Part shown: one piece after another, positions 29,509 to 39,986 of the stretch
How positions within the stretch are numbered: the first letter of the stretch is position 1
Layout: each line of letters begins with the position of its first letter
Origin: Apiotrichum sp. Y4204
Taxonomy: Eukaryota; Basidiomycota; Tremellomycetes; Trichosporonales; Trichosporonaceae
Direction of reading: 5' to 3'
Assembly (NCBI GenBank): GCA_025531455.1
Contig: JAMYHL010000146.1
Span: forward strand, 1-39,986
DNA length: 39,986 nt
Program-made: the position numbers and the translations under genes
The notes under the pieces: generated by a model
The model's input: the letters and a program-made list of their open reading frames with translations, nothing else
What the model was told of the DNA's origin: nothing
The model's database searches: none

Positions 29509-32500
29509 CATTGGACACAGCAAAGCTGGTGGCGAGCAGCGCAGCACAGCGAATGATGGACCATGCTGACACGGTCTGTGCGCGCGCAATAGCAATGGGC
29601 AATGCCTTGTTGTCGCAGTTGCCCTTAGCAAAAGGAACCTTATGTCCTAGAACATCTAGGGAGTCGTGCTGGCCAGGAGGATGATCTCGAGCTCCACATT
29701 CTCCCATCCCAAAGGCTCTTTCAAGGATCAAAGGGAACAGCAAGAGATACACAGAGGACCAGCAGGACGCGTCGTAAACACTCTTGACGTGACAGGAGAT
29801 GAACAGACCGCAGAGGTCCTTCTTCTCCCTCCATCATCAGACGCGTCAGGAGGTAGTACCGCTGCTGTTGCTGCATGATGACAATGACGGCGTGCGGGGC
29901 ATGATCATTGGACTGCAGGAAGGAAAGATGACGAGTGGCTGGATGATAGGATCCAAGAAAAAGAGCGGAAATCGGGTTGATGAGCAGCGGCGCAGTGGCG
30001 CAGCATCGCAGCAACGCAGCAACGAAGTCCACGACAGTCACTGTCACGGACAACAATAGCAACATCTGTGGCGATGAAGAGGGCAGTAGTGGTGATGACG
30101 AGCAAATAAGCATGATCATCATTTGCTCATCTCGTATCGGGGAGCTCGGAGACGCCGAGAACAATGAATAGGGGGGTTATCGGCGCGCGCTCGCTCGCAC
30201 TGTGGCCCCTCATTGCGAGACCCTTGTTCGTCCCTTGCCGGAACAAAGTCGGGCCGCGGACTGGCGGGCTGGCAGACATGCACTTCCTGCCATCGTCGTC
30301 GGAGCAGTGATCGCCGTCGACGACGATGAGCAGAGGATGCAGAGATGGGCGGGGGCCACAGCGCTTGCTGCGCCGACAATATCCCTTGTTCACGCCCTTT
30401 GCCAACTTGGCCGAGATGCCATTGTCCTCTTCCCTCGTTGCCCTCGCTGCCCTCACTGCGCCTCACCGTCCCTCAATAAACGCCTCGTTTCCCAATGTCC
30501 ACAGACACCGGGCGAACGTCGGATGAGACACTGCACAGAGCGCTCAGTGCGCCTCGCAGGTCGTCGACGACGTAGACATGCGGTCCCACCAGTCAAGACA
30601 GGTTCGCGAAGAGGGCACAGACACTCGGCGTCGAGGGGCACAGCGACCACCACGGCGCCACTGGAAGCATCCCCCAGCCTGGGTTGATATCTCCACCGCT
30701 CAGCCCGTCCACTTCAATCTCCGTCGCGAACTGTTGGACGTCCGATGGACGCTCACGATCATCGCTTCCGAATTATTCTCCGACTATACTCCCGATATCT
30801 CAGGTCTCTCTCGCAAGAGAATGAACGCGCCAGTAGGAATTGGGTGACAACCAAGTGTCCGACAGGGCCATCTCGGCCATTCCGAAGACGTCTATCTCGA
30901 TAGCGATGGAGCTTGTCCTCGAGAAGGTCGGCCTCGAGAGCCTGCCACTCTCATTTGTTGAAAGTCTCACACTGGCTCTCCCGCTCCGACTTGCCTGCCC
31001 CGCAGGACTGCGGCCCAAGCGTATCTCTCCTGCTGTGACTGCCCTCATTCTCTCATGTCTCGTGAGGAGATATAAGAAGAGGCCTCACCTCCCTTTTTCT
31101 GCCCTTCTCCACATCACCTTGCCGGGAACGGAACGGGAACAAGACTCACCAAATCGCGAAACGCTTCAAGAACTTGAGATTCCCGGATCCTTGGTTAAAT
31201 CGATTTACCACGTCACAGACGATGGCAGACGAGGAGAGTATGCGGACAAGAAGAATAAAAAAGAGGATACGAGGATGAAGGGCAGGTCGGGTGCAGTCTT
31301 GCGATCGAGGAGAGAAGATGAGAAGACTGGGGTAGCTCGTCTGTCACCGCGGCGCTTGCGGGGAGAGGAGGGGACGGGGGTCGGTGTCGTCGACCGACGT
31401 GAGGAACACGGAAACGGGGTGGGAAGCGCCGTACTGAGGGGGTAACAGTGGGCGCTAGCTTCGACTTTCGCTGCTCGCGCTGCGTTCGGCTCGAGTGAGG
31501 ATGGGGATACTTAAACGAGTGTGGTCGACCCAGTTGGAGCGTCGAGTCGGGAGGACGCGTGAGATGCGGGGCGTGCGTGCGCGCTTTGCTGCGTGGTCGC
31601 CGGGGCGATGAACTTGGGTTTTGAACACGGGGAATGTGTCCGAGTGCACGGCAGGGCACGGCTGGAGTTTGCTGTGTGAGTGTGTACGAAGGGGGACGCG
31701 GGGTGTCGAGTCCGAGGCGAGGCGAAGCGGAGCGAGGAGGGGGGGAACGGCGCCGTTGAACCAGCAAGCGGGCCAGAGATGATGGTGAATGAACGGAAAG
31801 GAGAGAGAGAAGAAAGAGAAAGTGGTTGAAGATAACCTCGACAGCGATGGCAGCGCGCTCCATCTCGCCGGCGTGCCAGTCAGTGTACAGGAGCTCCCTC
31901 CCCACTTCCGCGGTCTGCCTTGGAGCTGCAAGGCTTCACGCTTCACCTCACTGGCGCACCCGTTCCATCCGTGAACCTATTCCCTAGTGTGCAGGCTGGG
32001 GGTGCAGACTTTACTCTAAGGGGATATCGAAAGGGCCAAGGGTGCGCAGGGCACTGATCAAGGCTTGACAGCCGAGCAACACGTCGCCACATTTTTGTGC
32101 CGTCAACCTACGTTGCTGAGCTACAGGTATCATACAGGGGAGCAATTGTACTGACAACGCTGACCTCTGGACCTCTGCCTTTCTGCCTCACAGCTGACCC
32201 TTTCACGCTAGCCACCACGCCAAAGGATTCCAGCATTTAAGCTCTCGCCCTGTAGGCCTTGCAGCTTGCTCCCTCCGGCGCCTGACCTCTGCACGCAGCA
32301 ACGCGCCGCCACAACGGTCCCTTGCATGCGACCCTGTCCCGTTCCGGGTGGGCCGCCTCTTCTCCTCTGTTCCACTCGCCAGGCCGCCAGCCGTATCACA
32401 AAGGACCAGCTCCAGACCCTAGCCTAGCGGTTCCTTTACCGGGTTGGCGGCTGGCCGTGTTCGAAGGACGTGCGTCCTCGGCTCCTGTGCCCCTGTAGAA

Positions 32501-32579
32501 TTTAAGGCTCCCCTCACGCCTTCGGGCCTTTGCTTCACTCGGTGTCGCGACGCGACGCAGGGAGGACCCTGGAAAGAAA

Positions 32580-32613
32580 ACGCCTCAGGACGCCTCAGGA
32601 GGCCTCAGGACCG
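32580..32613. repeat. Triplicated CGCCTCAGGA-like unit
   Basis: Three near-identical 10-11 base units (CGCCTCAGGA, CGCCTCAGGA, GGCCTCAGGA) in tandem. Intergenic. Confidence 0.75.
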
Positions 32614-33356
32614 CACTTGGCGAGGGGGTGCGCGTCGTCCAGCCGCTGCTCCTGTGCCCTGCCATCACTCCTGAGGTTCACGATGGCAGAGTCGACACAG
32701 GTGAGCTGTTGCGTGTAGCATGTCGCAGCCCAAGACACGCAGCGCCGCGAGCGCCGCGGGGGCGTGAGCCTCCTTTTCTCTCCGCCTCTATTCATCCTCC
32801 ACGGCGTTTCAGACGCGGTAGCGAGCAGCAGCCTATCTTTTAGCCCAAATCAGATCCACCCGAGTCGCGGTGTATTCATGCCTCCCTCGTGTCGCGTTGC
32901 ATTCATCCCGAAGGGCATGAATGAGTGGCCGGCGCACGGCCCACTGACTACTCTCCCCGTCCAATGGAATAGGTGCGGCCCACAAATTGCGCGACGACGA
33001 GACACCGATTCATTACCTGCAACCCTGTACCCCCACCGCCGTAATAGCTCGCCACATTACGGCCATGACAAACACGACGCGCGCGCATGACCATCTCGCC
33101 GAGACGAGCCGCGGCGACAATTAATATATACCCACAATAATGGCCTCATCCAAGCCTCCATCCGCACCGCCGCGTCCATCTGATGGACGTATACGATGCC
33201 GAATCAAACCCACCCCCGGTCGGCGGTGGCGAGCACAGACAGATCGCACCCCTACGCGCCACCCGAGAGAGATGTCGTGCCTGGTAGCCAGGACCGGCCC
33301 AGGGCGGGGGGCCAGCGCAGCTTGAAGCTCGAAGCTCGAAGCTCTGCAGGCAGCAG

Positions 33357-33388
33357 GCCTGGCTGGTGCCTCCTGGCTGGTGCCTACG
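33357..33388. repeat. Tandem duplication of CCTGGCTGGTGCCT
   Basis: A 14-base unit occurs twice in direct succession. Just upstream (33321-33345) GAAGCTC is also repeated three times. Intergenic. Confidence 0.75.
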
Positions 33389-35557
33389 TTTCCCTATTGG
33401 CCGCGGCCGTGGACCTGGTGTCGGTGCTTTTCGGAGGTTTGTACCCCGGTAGCCCAGTAGCCCGTGACCTGGTGGGCTGTGGGAGGGCTAGCGCTCCTGC
33501 TAGGCAGGCGCGTCGTACGCGTTCGCGGTGCTGTGCGATCGAGGTGCGCTCACACGACCGTGTGTTCACAACATGCACAGCTCAGTGCATCCTTGTTGCT
33601 ACAGGTTGCAGACGCCGACCCACTTGCACTCCACTGACACTCCTCTCCTCCCCTCTCATCTCCTCTACGCCCGTTTCTCCATAACCTCAGTTTAGCCCCG
33701 TTCCAAGGATTAAACGCAATGAATACTGAAGGGTGGGAAGGACCCATGAGGAGGTTCCAAGGGTTTCGACACGCCAGGGGATGCGGGAACGGGGGGACAC
33801 TGAAGGGCTGGATCGAGATCGGATAGGAACACTCGCACGCACACATGCGCACACGCCACGCACTACTTGGTTCTTTGACACACTACCGGACTGATGTGCT
33901 GTATTCTTGCACTACATTGCAGCGTGGAGCACTGAGCAGGGAACACGAAGCATGGAGCACGGGGCATGGAGCCCGCAACAAGAGTCGGGCAGTGCTGGAC
34001 AACTCTTCACCGGCGTCAGCGGCGTCCACACGCCGCCACTCCATGCCGCGAGGTCGAGGGCCGAACTCTATGCCGCCCAGAACTCTAGTCCTAACGATAT
34101 CCCCGCTCCCCAGCCGCCGTGACAGTCCCCGCCACCTCGAGATACATCGTAAGTGTGAGTGTAAACCTTGGCACCTCGAGCTTGTAATATAAATGATAAA
34201 TGATGGATAAATTTGAGAATGGGATCTGCATGCTTGGCGGTCTGGATGTCCTGTGAGCCTGTACGGATGTGCCCTCGATCCGCCATGTACGATATAGAAG
34301 GGCAACGAGGCGAACGAGGAAAACGACGTGTTGGGAGGTGAATGGTGATTCCAGCGGCAGAACCCACCATGCGTTGTACGCCGTGCGCCGAATGCCACCC
34401 CCGTCCTGGTGCGCATAACCTAATAGCACTTCTCGACACGGCGAGGCCAGACCGCGATCTACAATCCGAGATCGGGAGCATGACGCGGCGGCGAACGTAT
34501 GTACCCGGGTACCCCGAGCGAGACGCGACATGCGAGGTGAGGCACGTCGGGGGATTTATCGTCACTCTACGGCGCCCAATAAGATGAAGAGGCGCAGAGG
34601 TGTCCTCACAGCTCTTCACTCTTCTCAACGTCCACCGTCCACAGCGTGACTTCCCCACCCTTACCCCGTCCCACAGGCCCAAACGCGGGAGTGGCGGAGG
34701 GTGAGGGGGAGGCGGTGTCAGCACTGTGGACATTGTCAGAAGGGGGCCTGTATATTGTACGGAGGTTATGCATCTTGCTGAGAATCGAGCGGTACTTGTG
34801 GTATCCCGATCGCTGGTGGTCCTGGCGCGATCCCTCGCGATTGCGACATGTTGATCGGTGCCGCCATGGAGCACGCTGGTTGAGCCCGAGGCGGAGGGCG
34901 CCACTTTCCAGCTGAAGTAGTCGGATACATCTCAACCCAGCTGCTCTCTCCTTGTGGTCCTGGTATACTACCATGCGCGCCGAACTGGTCGCCACTAACC
35001 TCCAACCCTCGATCACGGCACAGCACGTAGCGCCATGTGCTCCGCAGTGGAAACACGCCAACGCTACGCGTCTATCGTCTTGCTTGGCGGGCGATCACGC
35101 TCTCTGCTTCAACCTTGACCTTGAACCAGCCTTGCGATCGTGTGACCGTCACGCTGCGAGATGACAGAGTATCCTGCTCACGCGGAGTTGTAGCGTGAAC
35201 GAGCTCAACCCAGTACGGAGCGAAGACATGGATCATTCCTATTGCGTTAGACCAGCTGCTATGTTCCAGTTGCGGCGAGTATCTTCGGTGAAGGTTGTTG
35301 TCAGTCAGAACAGTGGATCAGCAGTGTCTGCGCGGTATACCAGCCCCCAGACGGCGCCGAGACGGCGCCGAGACCTAGTGCGTAAGATCAGTCTTCTCGC
35401 CCAACAGTTCCAAAGCATATCTTCCAGAGTAAAGATATGCATGTGTGGGGCTGCCGCCGCAGTCAGTCTAATATACGATGCGGTCTCTACTCGGTCTATG
35501 CCATGTGCAATGTGATCAATCCTCGCCGCCTCCCTTCCTACCAATCTCACCAGGCCA

Positions 35558-36946
35558 CTAATCCACAGGGTCAATGTACGCGCCCGGCACAGACTTGCGG
35601 CTGCTGGGGTCGACGTGCGCGTACTGATGGCTGTCGTGGCGCTTGAAATCGTCGAGCTCGAGCGGGCGCACCTTGAAGCCCTCGCGGCGCGCGGCCTCGA
35701 GTCCCTCCTTGCCCCCGCGGCCCTTTTCGCGCATAAACTCGCGGACGGGCACCATCGCCGCATTCCGGCACGTCTCCTTGAGGTCCGACCCCGACAGGCC
35801 CTCCGTCCGCCGCGCAAGCTCGGATATGGAGAAGCCTGGTGCGAGCTTTGTGTGCGAGAGCATCTGACGTTAGTGTGGGTGACGACCGGGGTACCCACGA
35901 GAGTGAGAATCTTGACGCGCTGCTCCAGGTTCGGCAGCTTGATGGCGAAACGCTTCGGCATGCGACGCAGGATGGCCGGGTCAATGTCGTTCGGACGGTT
36001 CGTCGCGCCAAGCACGAGGATGCGGTCCGAGCCCGACGTCAGGCCGTCCCACAGCGTCATGAACTCGGCCTTAAGCATGCCCGTCACCTCGTGATCCGCC
36101 TGCGAGCGCTCCCGGAACAGCGAGTCAATCTCGTCAATGAAGATCTGGTGTGAGTGGAAGTCCCTGAGGAAGGTGACCAGCTGACAACAGTGCATAGCTG
36201 ATGCTGGGCGAGACAAGGATGCACAAAACGGAGGCCGTTCCGCAGCTAATGTGATGGCACTCTGTAGCTGCAACACCAGAACTCCTGCGCTCCAACCGAC
36301 TCACAATAGAGGGCTGCACCTTGCGTGCCAGCGAGAAGAGGCCGTTCACGAGCTTGTTGCTCTCGCCAAACCACTTTGAAGTAAGGCTCGACAGCGGGAG
36401 GTTGATGAACGTCGCGCCCGACTCCTTGGCAAGCGCCTTGGCAAGCATCGTCTTTCCACATCCCGGGTGGCCGTAAAGAAGGACACCGCGCGGCGCGGCG
36501 AGCAGGCTCCCGCCCGCGGCAAACAGCTCGGGGTAGGTGAGCGGGTAGATGACAGTCTCGCGGAGAGACGAGATGATCTCGTCGAGACCACCGATCGACT
36601 CGAATGTCGTGTCGATAGCCGATGGCGGGATGATCTCGCCCGCAATGGCCGTCTCGTACTCGTCGAGCTCGAGCGCAGCCAGCTGCTCCTTGGACATGCC
36701 GGTCTGCGACAGCAGGCTCTCGCTCTTCTCCTTGCTCTTCTTTGATGCTCCGGGAGAGTCTGCCAGCGAGGATAGGACGTATCGCAGCGCATAGTATAAT
36801 GCGACCTGGGACGCGGCGAAGAATGCCACTGGGATGTGAGCGGGGAAGACACGACGAGATGACATTCATCATGACACGAGCAGGGAATGATGAAATAGAC
36901 ACTTACCGTCCATGACTACGCGGCCGACCTCTCGGGAAGCAGGCAT
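35558..36946 (-). CDS. MSP1: MSP1/ATAD1 AAA+ ATPase, outer-membrane protein extractase
   Basis: Four exons on the minus strand: 36946-36907, 36828-36305, 36144-35899 and 35863-35558, giving 371 aa (yeast Msp1 is 362). A membrane anchor lies at about 14-35 ([19 protein letters not shown]), followed by a Lys/Ser linker. The AAA+ module begins at [19 protein letters not shown]. Walker A is GHPGCGKT at 133-140, then pore loop 1 [10 protein letters not shown], Walker B IFIDEID at 189-195 and arginine fingers in ILRRMPKRF. The C-terminal helical part contains [20 protein letters not shown]. In studied fungi, Msp1 sits on the mitochondrial outer membrane and peroxisomes and extracts mislocalised tail-anchored proteins and stalled imports. 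All key residues are present. Exon 1 has only 40 coding bases. The first ATG (36946) ends a 461-nt ATG-free minus-strand tract. Confidence 0.95.
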
Positions 36947-38141
36947 GGCGGGATACGGTGTTGGGGAAGGGGTTGTCGTCTAGGCTGCAGATGCAGAGTT
37001 GGTGGAGACGGTGACGGTGATGATGGCGAGAAAAGTGGAGAAGGAGAGTGGACAAGAGCAAACGAGATGGATTGGACCGGGATATGGATTGGAGTCGGCC
37101 AGCCGGTTTTTCGGTGGCGGGGGCGGGGGCGGACGACACGCGGAGATGATGGAGGGAAGGTGCGCACGCACTGTGGGAAGAGGGCGATCCCCGAGAGCGA
37201 TCCGGAAGGAAGGCAGGCAGAAAAAAAGGCGGGGCCAATCCGGCCAGCTTACGACAGCGCCAGCCGGCGCCAGCGGGGCAGCGCCGAAAGCGGACTGGGC
37301 TGGGTGGCAAAAAAAGGGAACAGAAAAAAGCTCCAGAGGGGGTCCACGCAGATCCCACGCTAGTATGCTTCCGTGATGTGCGTGATTCGCGTTTTGCTGC
37401 TGTGATGTCATTAGGCAAGACGCGTCTTTCGTGCTGATGGTTATCTGGAAGGTCGTGCTCACTTGCACACCTTCTGACTGCTATCGGGTGTCAATCAGAG
37501 CTCGATCTCTGCAGAGAGCAGCTGAAGGTCATCTACAGTTTTGTCTCTCTGTGGCTGTCGGGTGTTGAGACCCAGCAGAGAGAGAGTGGAACAGTTCCAA
37601 AGACAGAATGTCTAACATTTATCTACTTGTTTCACACGTCATTTTTGATTTCTTCCTATTCAGGGACGGCGCGCCAGGCAACTCATGTAGTGCGAGACGC
37701 GTATGGGCCTTTGACTCGCTCCCGCCCAGGACGCGAATGGATGGCTGGCTACGGTGGCTCTGCTCGCCGCCCCTTTTGGCTGCCTGTCAGTTATGGACGC
37801 GCCGTTGTCGATGTAATCGCACGCGTCGGGCGTCCAGGTTCCCTTGATCCTTTCTCGCAACCCCACTCTCTGCCCCTTCCATCCTCATCTCTCCCACTTG
37901 TTCGCACCCTCTCTCTCGCTCTCTCGCTCGCCATATACACACTCACACCCATCCCCACTTGTCTCCAGTATCAACTGCTCTCAACTCATATCCAACACAA
38001 AATTCAACGCGCTCGCCCATCCACTATTCTGCCCACCATTGCTCATCCCATCCATCCCGCCGCATCGCGTTGAGTTGCTCTGGTCACTTTAGTTCAGCAG
38101 CGCGTGGCGTGCTTTAGAAGCTATTTCTTGCCTTGTCCTCA
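36947..38141. promoter_or_regulatory. Divergent promoter region MSP1 / RIF1-like
   Basis: 1195 bases between two divergent start codons. 36947-37407 has no CAT on + (ATG-free for MSP1). 37814-38141 has no ATG on + (ATG-free for the RIF1-like gene) and is CT/CA-rich (37851-37930). The centre (about 37410-37813) therefore most likely holds both core promoters. No long frame is credible. Confidence 0.5.
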
Positions 38142-39986
38142 ATGCCTGCCATCACGCCCCGCACTGTTGCTGTCGACTCGCCCTCATCCGCCTACGACAC
38201 GCCCGTATCGTCGTCGCCGTCCAAACCATCGCGCGCGTACTCGTCTCCGTCTGCCCTCTACGGCGGCGCAGAGGCCCGTCCGCTGTGCCCGGCAAAGCTC
38301 GTATTTGGTGAGTGATAAAATCGGCTTTGTGGCCGTGGACTAGCATTCTTGTGGAGGGGCGAAGCGTGTCGCGGTGCGCGGTGTCGTTTGACTGCCAAAA
38401 TGTTGATCACTGTTGCTGACGCTTGTTTTTCAGCTTCTACGCCTGGTGGCCCTGGACCTTCCTCTGCAGCTTCCAGCCGGCGCTTCAATGTCTCATTCTC
38501 GCCACAACTAGCACACACAAAACTATTCCGCTCTGAAGAACCCCTCTCGGCCCTCTCATCATCACGCTGCCCCAGCTCTGACTCTTCTGCACCCGAAGAC
38601 AACGACAGCTCGCCATCATCTCGTCGCCATAACAGCCCATCAGTCCGCGGCATTCTCAAACCCACTCCGTCTCGCATCCTCGTCGCACGGTCGGCAAAGG
38701 AAGGCACCTGGAACAACCGCGAACCCGCAAGATTAGTTGTCGCAGGCCAGAAACCAGCACCGTTCTATTCCACAATGGTTCTCGCAGAACTGTGCGACGG
38801 AGCAGATGACGGTGTCGCTATCAAGCCGCCGTCAGATGACGAACCCGACTCGGACGACAGCGTGCCTCAGGAGGACTATGGCATCCCGAACCAGATCCCC
38901 TCGGATGCGTCGGAGGAAGAGGAAGGCATGGAGTGCCTACATTCGTCTTCACTAGTGGGCGTCATCCTGGAGGGGGCAGACGACCTGCTCACTCTCGAGG
39001 AAGCCTACATCTCCCTCGTCAATCGTTTGCGGGACGTCGTCTACGAGATGGGACCAGCAACAGCCGCCGCAACCGCAAGATTTGACACCGTTTGGCAGCC
39101 CATCGCCGAGGAGGCACCCGCCGTCGTGCGCGCCATTCAACGCGATCTCCACCGTCTCATGGGCCGCGTCCCCAGCTCAGAGGCCGACATTGTCTCCTCG
39201 CCCTTCCGGTCACTCACACCAGCACGCGGTTTGCCGCCATCACCATCTAAATCCCCGAGGGAAGGCTACACCGCCGCCGAGGTGCTCTACCGGCGCGAGG
39301 CCTCTGGTGTCGGAGCGGCAGTGCTCCGCTTCCTTGCGATAACGTTCAGCCAACCTCGTCTCTTCTCGTCCTTCTCCGAGGCAGACGTGCAGTCTCTGCT
39401 CGACCAGATCCTCGTCATCATGCGCGCACCCGCTCTGCCAACGCCATTCGCAAAGCGGACATACTCTCTCACCTTGATGGTACTGTCCGCTCTCAACCTT
39501 CCTCCCTCCTGGGTGCGACCTTTTGCAGCGAAACTTGCCACCGCGGTTGAAGCCGGTCTTACTACCATCGGCACAGGGCCGGCACCCATCAAGGACGCGT
39601 CTTCGATCCGTCGAGAATCGTATAGCGCCGCAGGCAACCTGCTCAAGCGGTATCCCGACATGATGTTCCCCGCCTACCCGGCGCTCCTGCCTCTGTGTTT
39701 GCGGGCATATTCCAGTTCGTCAAAGATGCACCGGCGATGCGGTGTCGCAGTAGCGGCCATGTTCGTGAATGCGAAACTGCAGTTGCTCGAGGGGGCCGGG
39801 GCTATTGCCGCCGATAAGTTTGAATGGAACAAGCTCCGCTCTTCCATTTCCAAGAGCGAGCAGTTCGTCTCAAACTGGCTCAAGATGCCTGTGCGCGTCA
39901 ACGGCAAATACGAGTTTGACAGGAACACGAACGAGAAGAAGACAGAGTCGTTCGCCATCTGCTCCACGTTCAAGGCGACAATCGGT
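38142..39986 (+). CDS. RIF1: RIF1-like telomere/replication-timing protein, N-terminal part (cut by window edge)
   Basis: Two exons are visible (38142-38307; 38434 to the window end). That is 573 codons open to the last base, with no stop, so the 3' end is missing. The first 180 residues are Ser/Pro-rich and disordered. They contain RRFNVSF (71-77, close to the PP1-docking RVxF form) and RGILK (127-131, matching the [G/S]ILK PP1 motif), in that order. From about 215 the protein becomes an all-helical repeat array (LTLEEAYISLVNRLRDVVYE; VLRFLAITFSQPRLFSSF; PTPFAKRTYSLTLMVLSALN; LKRYPDMMFPAYPALLPLCL). This resembles the Rif1 N-terminal HEAT-like domain. In the family, Rif1 recruits protein phosphatase 1 to restrain origin firing and acts at telomeres and breaks. 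I assign RIF1 from the motif pair plus the repeat pattern. Another HEAT-repeat protein is the alternative. Confidence 0.6.

Larger units (their letters stand above)
29509..35557. other. About 6 kb with no recognisable gene
   Basis: I searched both strands for familiar protein motifs, for long frames with sensible composition, and for the CTNAY-AG intron ends used elsewhere. I found no coherent gene, no terminal repeats, no reverse transcriptase, transposase or integrase motif, and no tRNA. It includes tandem duplications at 32580-32613 and 33357-33388, GAAGCTC repeats at 33321-33345, and imperfect GGAGCAC repeats at 33928-33975. A TATA-like sequence lies at 33121-33129. The last 250 bases should be the MSP1 3' UTR, with ATGCAT at 35437. 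A poorly conserved gene or long non-coding RNA is possible. Confidence 0.4.

Noticed and set aside
28800..29752. Minus-strand frames of 254 and 211 codons rich in Ser, Leu and Pro
   Set aside because: They arise from the CT-rich leader, have no ATG within the tract, and overlap each other in different frames.
30600..31445. Possible + strand gene (frames around 30690-30850 and 30840-31445)
   Set aside because: Parts read like protein, but I could not join them with the splice signals used elsewhere, the frames stop within short distance, and no motif is recognisable.
31213..31946. Minus-strand frames with an ordered-looking start (GRELLYTDWHAGEMERAA)
   Set aside because: Only about 25 residues look protein-like. 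The rest is Pro/Arg/Ser composition, and no matching exon could be found upstream or downstream.
1..39986. A specialised gene cluster (capsule, secondary metabolism, mating or defence)
   Set aside because: Neighbours are unrelated housekeeping genes on mixed strands. The single GT90 gene is not accompanied by other glycan genes, and no NRPS, PKS, homeodomain, pheromone or transposon genes are seen.

Overview
This is 40 kb of a compact, intron-rich fungal nuclear chromosome. Gene content and splice signals point to a basidiomycete yeast of the Tremellomycetes. A Trichosporonales-type genome is my guess, based on the CAP10-type glycosyltransferase, the very short introns and the GC-rich exons. 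I assembled thirteen protein genes exon by exon. Each closes in frame from an ATG to a stop, except the last, which runs off the right edge. I saw no tRNA, rRNA, CRISPR array, intact transposon or viral gene.

Layout, left to right (strand): the leader of an off-window gene (-); a GT90/CAP10-like glycosyltransferase (-, 2154-4934); the pre-rRNA endonuclease LAS1 (-, 5626-7051); a multi-pass membrane protein of unknown function (-, 7324-8925); a 2.7 kb divergent intergenic region; a signal-peptide/Ser-Thr-rich/single-TM sensor-like protein (+, 11643-13001); a low-complexity hypothetical protein (-, 13396-14842); the histone N-alpha-acetyltransferase NAA40/NatD (+, 15286-16580); an ORC6-like replication protein (-, 16756-17729); the ESCRT-III subunit VPS20 (-, 17970-19037), divergent from a GRIP-domain golgin (+, 19309-22444); mitochondrial Lon protease PIM1 (-, 22746-26249); a disordered hypothetical protein (-, 27338-28756); a 6.8 kb stretch without a recognisable gene; the tail-anchored-protein extractase MSP1 (-, 35558-36946); and the N-terminal part of a RIF1-like telomere/replication-timing protein (+, 38142-39986, incomplete).

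The neighbours do not form one pathway. They are housekeeping genes: ribosome maturation, membrane traffic, organelle quality control, replication and chromatin. I found no convincing new multi-gene system. The unusual signals are in gene architecture: (i) in 32 of 34 inferred introns a branch-point-like CTNAY lies only 3-7 nt before the final AG; (ii) the sequence before start codons is free of ATG on the coding strand, up to about 750 nt and strongly pyrimidine-rich; (iii) the hexamer ATGCAT lies shortly after most stop codons and I saw none in exons; (iv) two introns have lengths divisible by three, with different consequences if retained.
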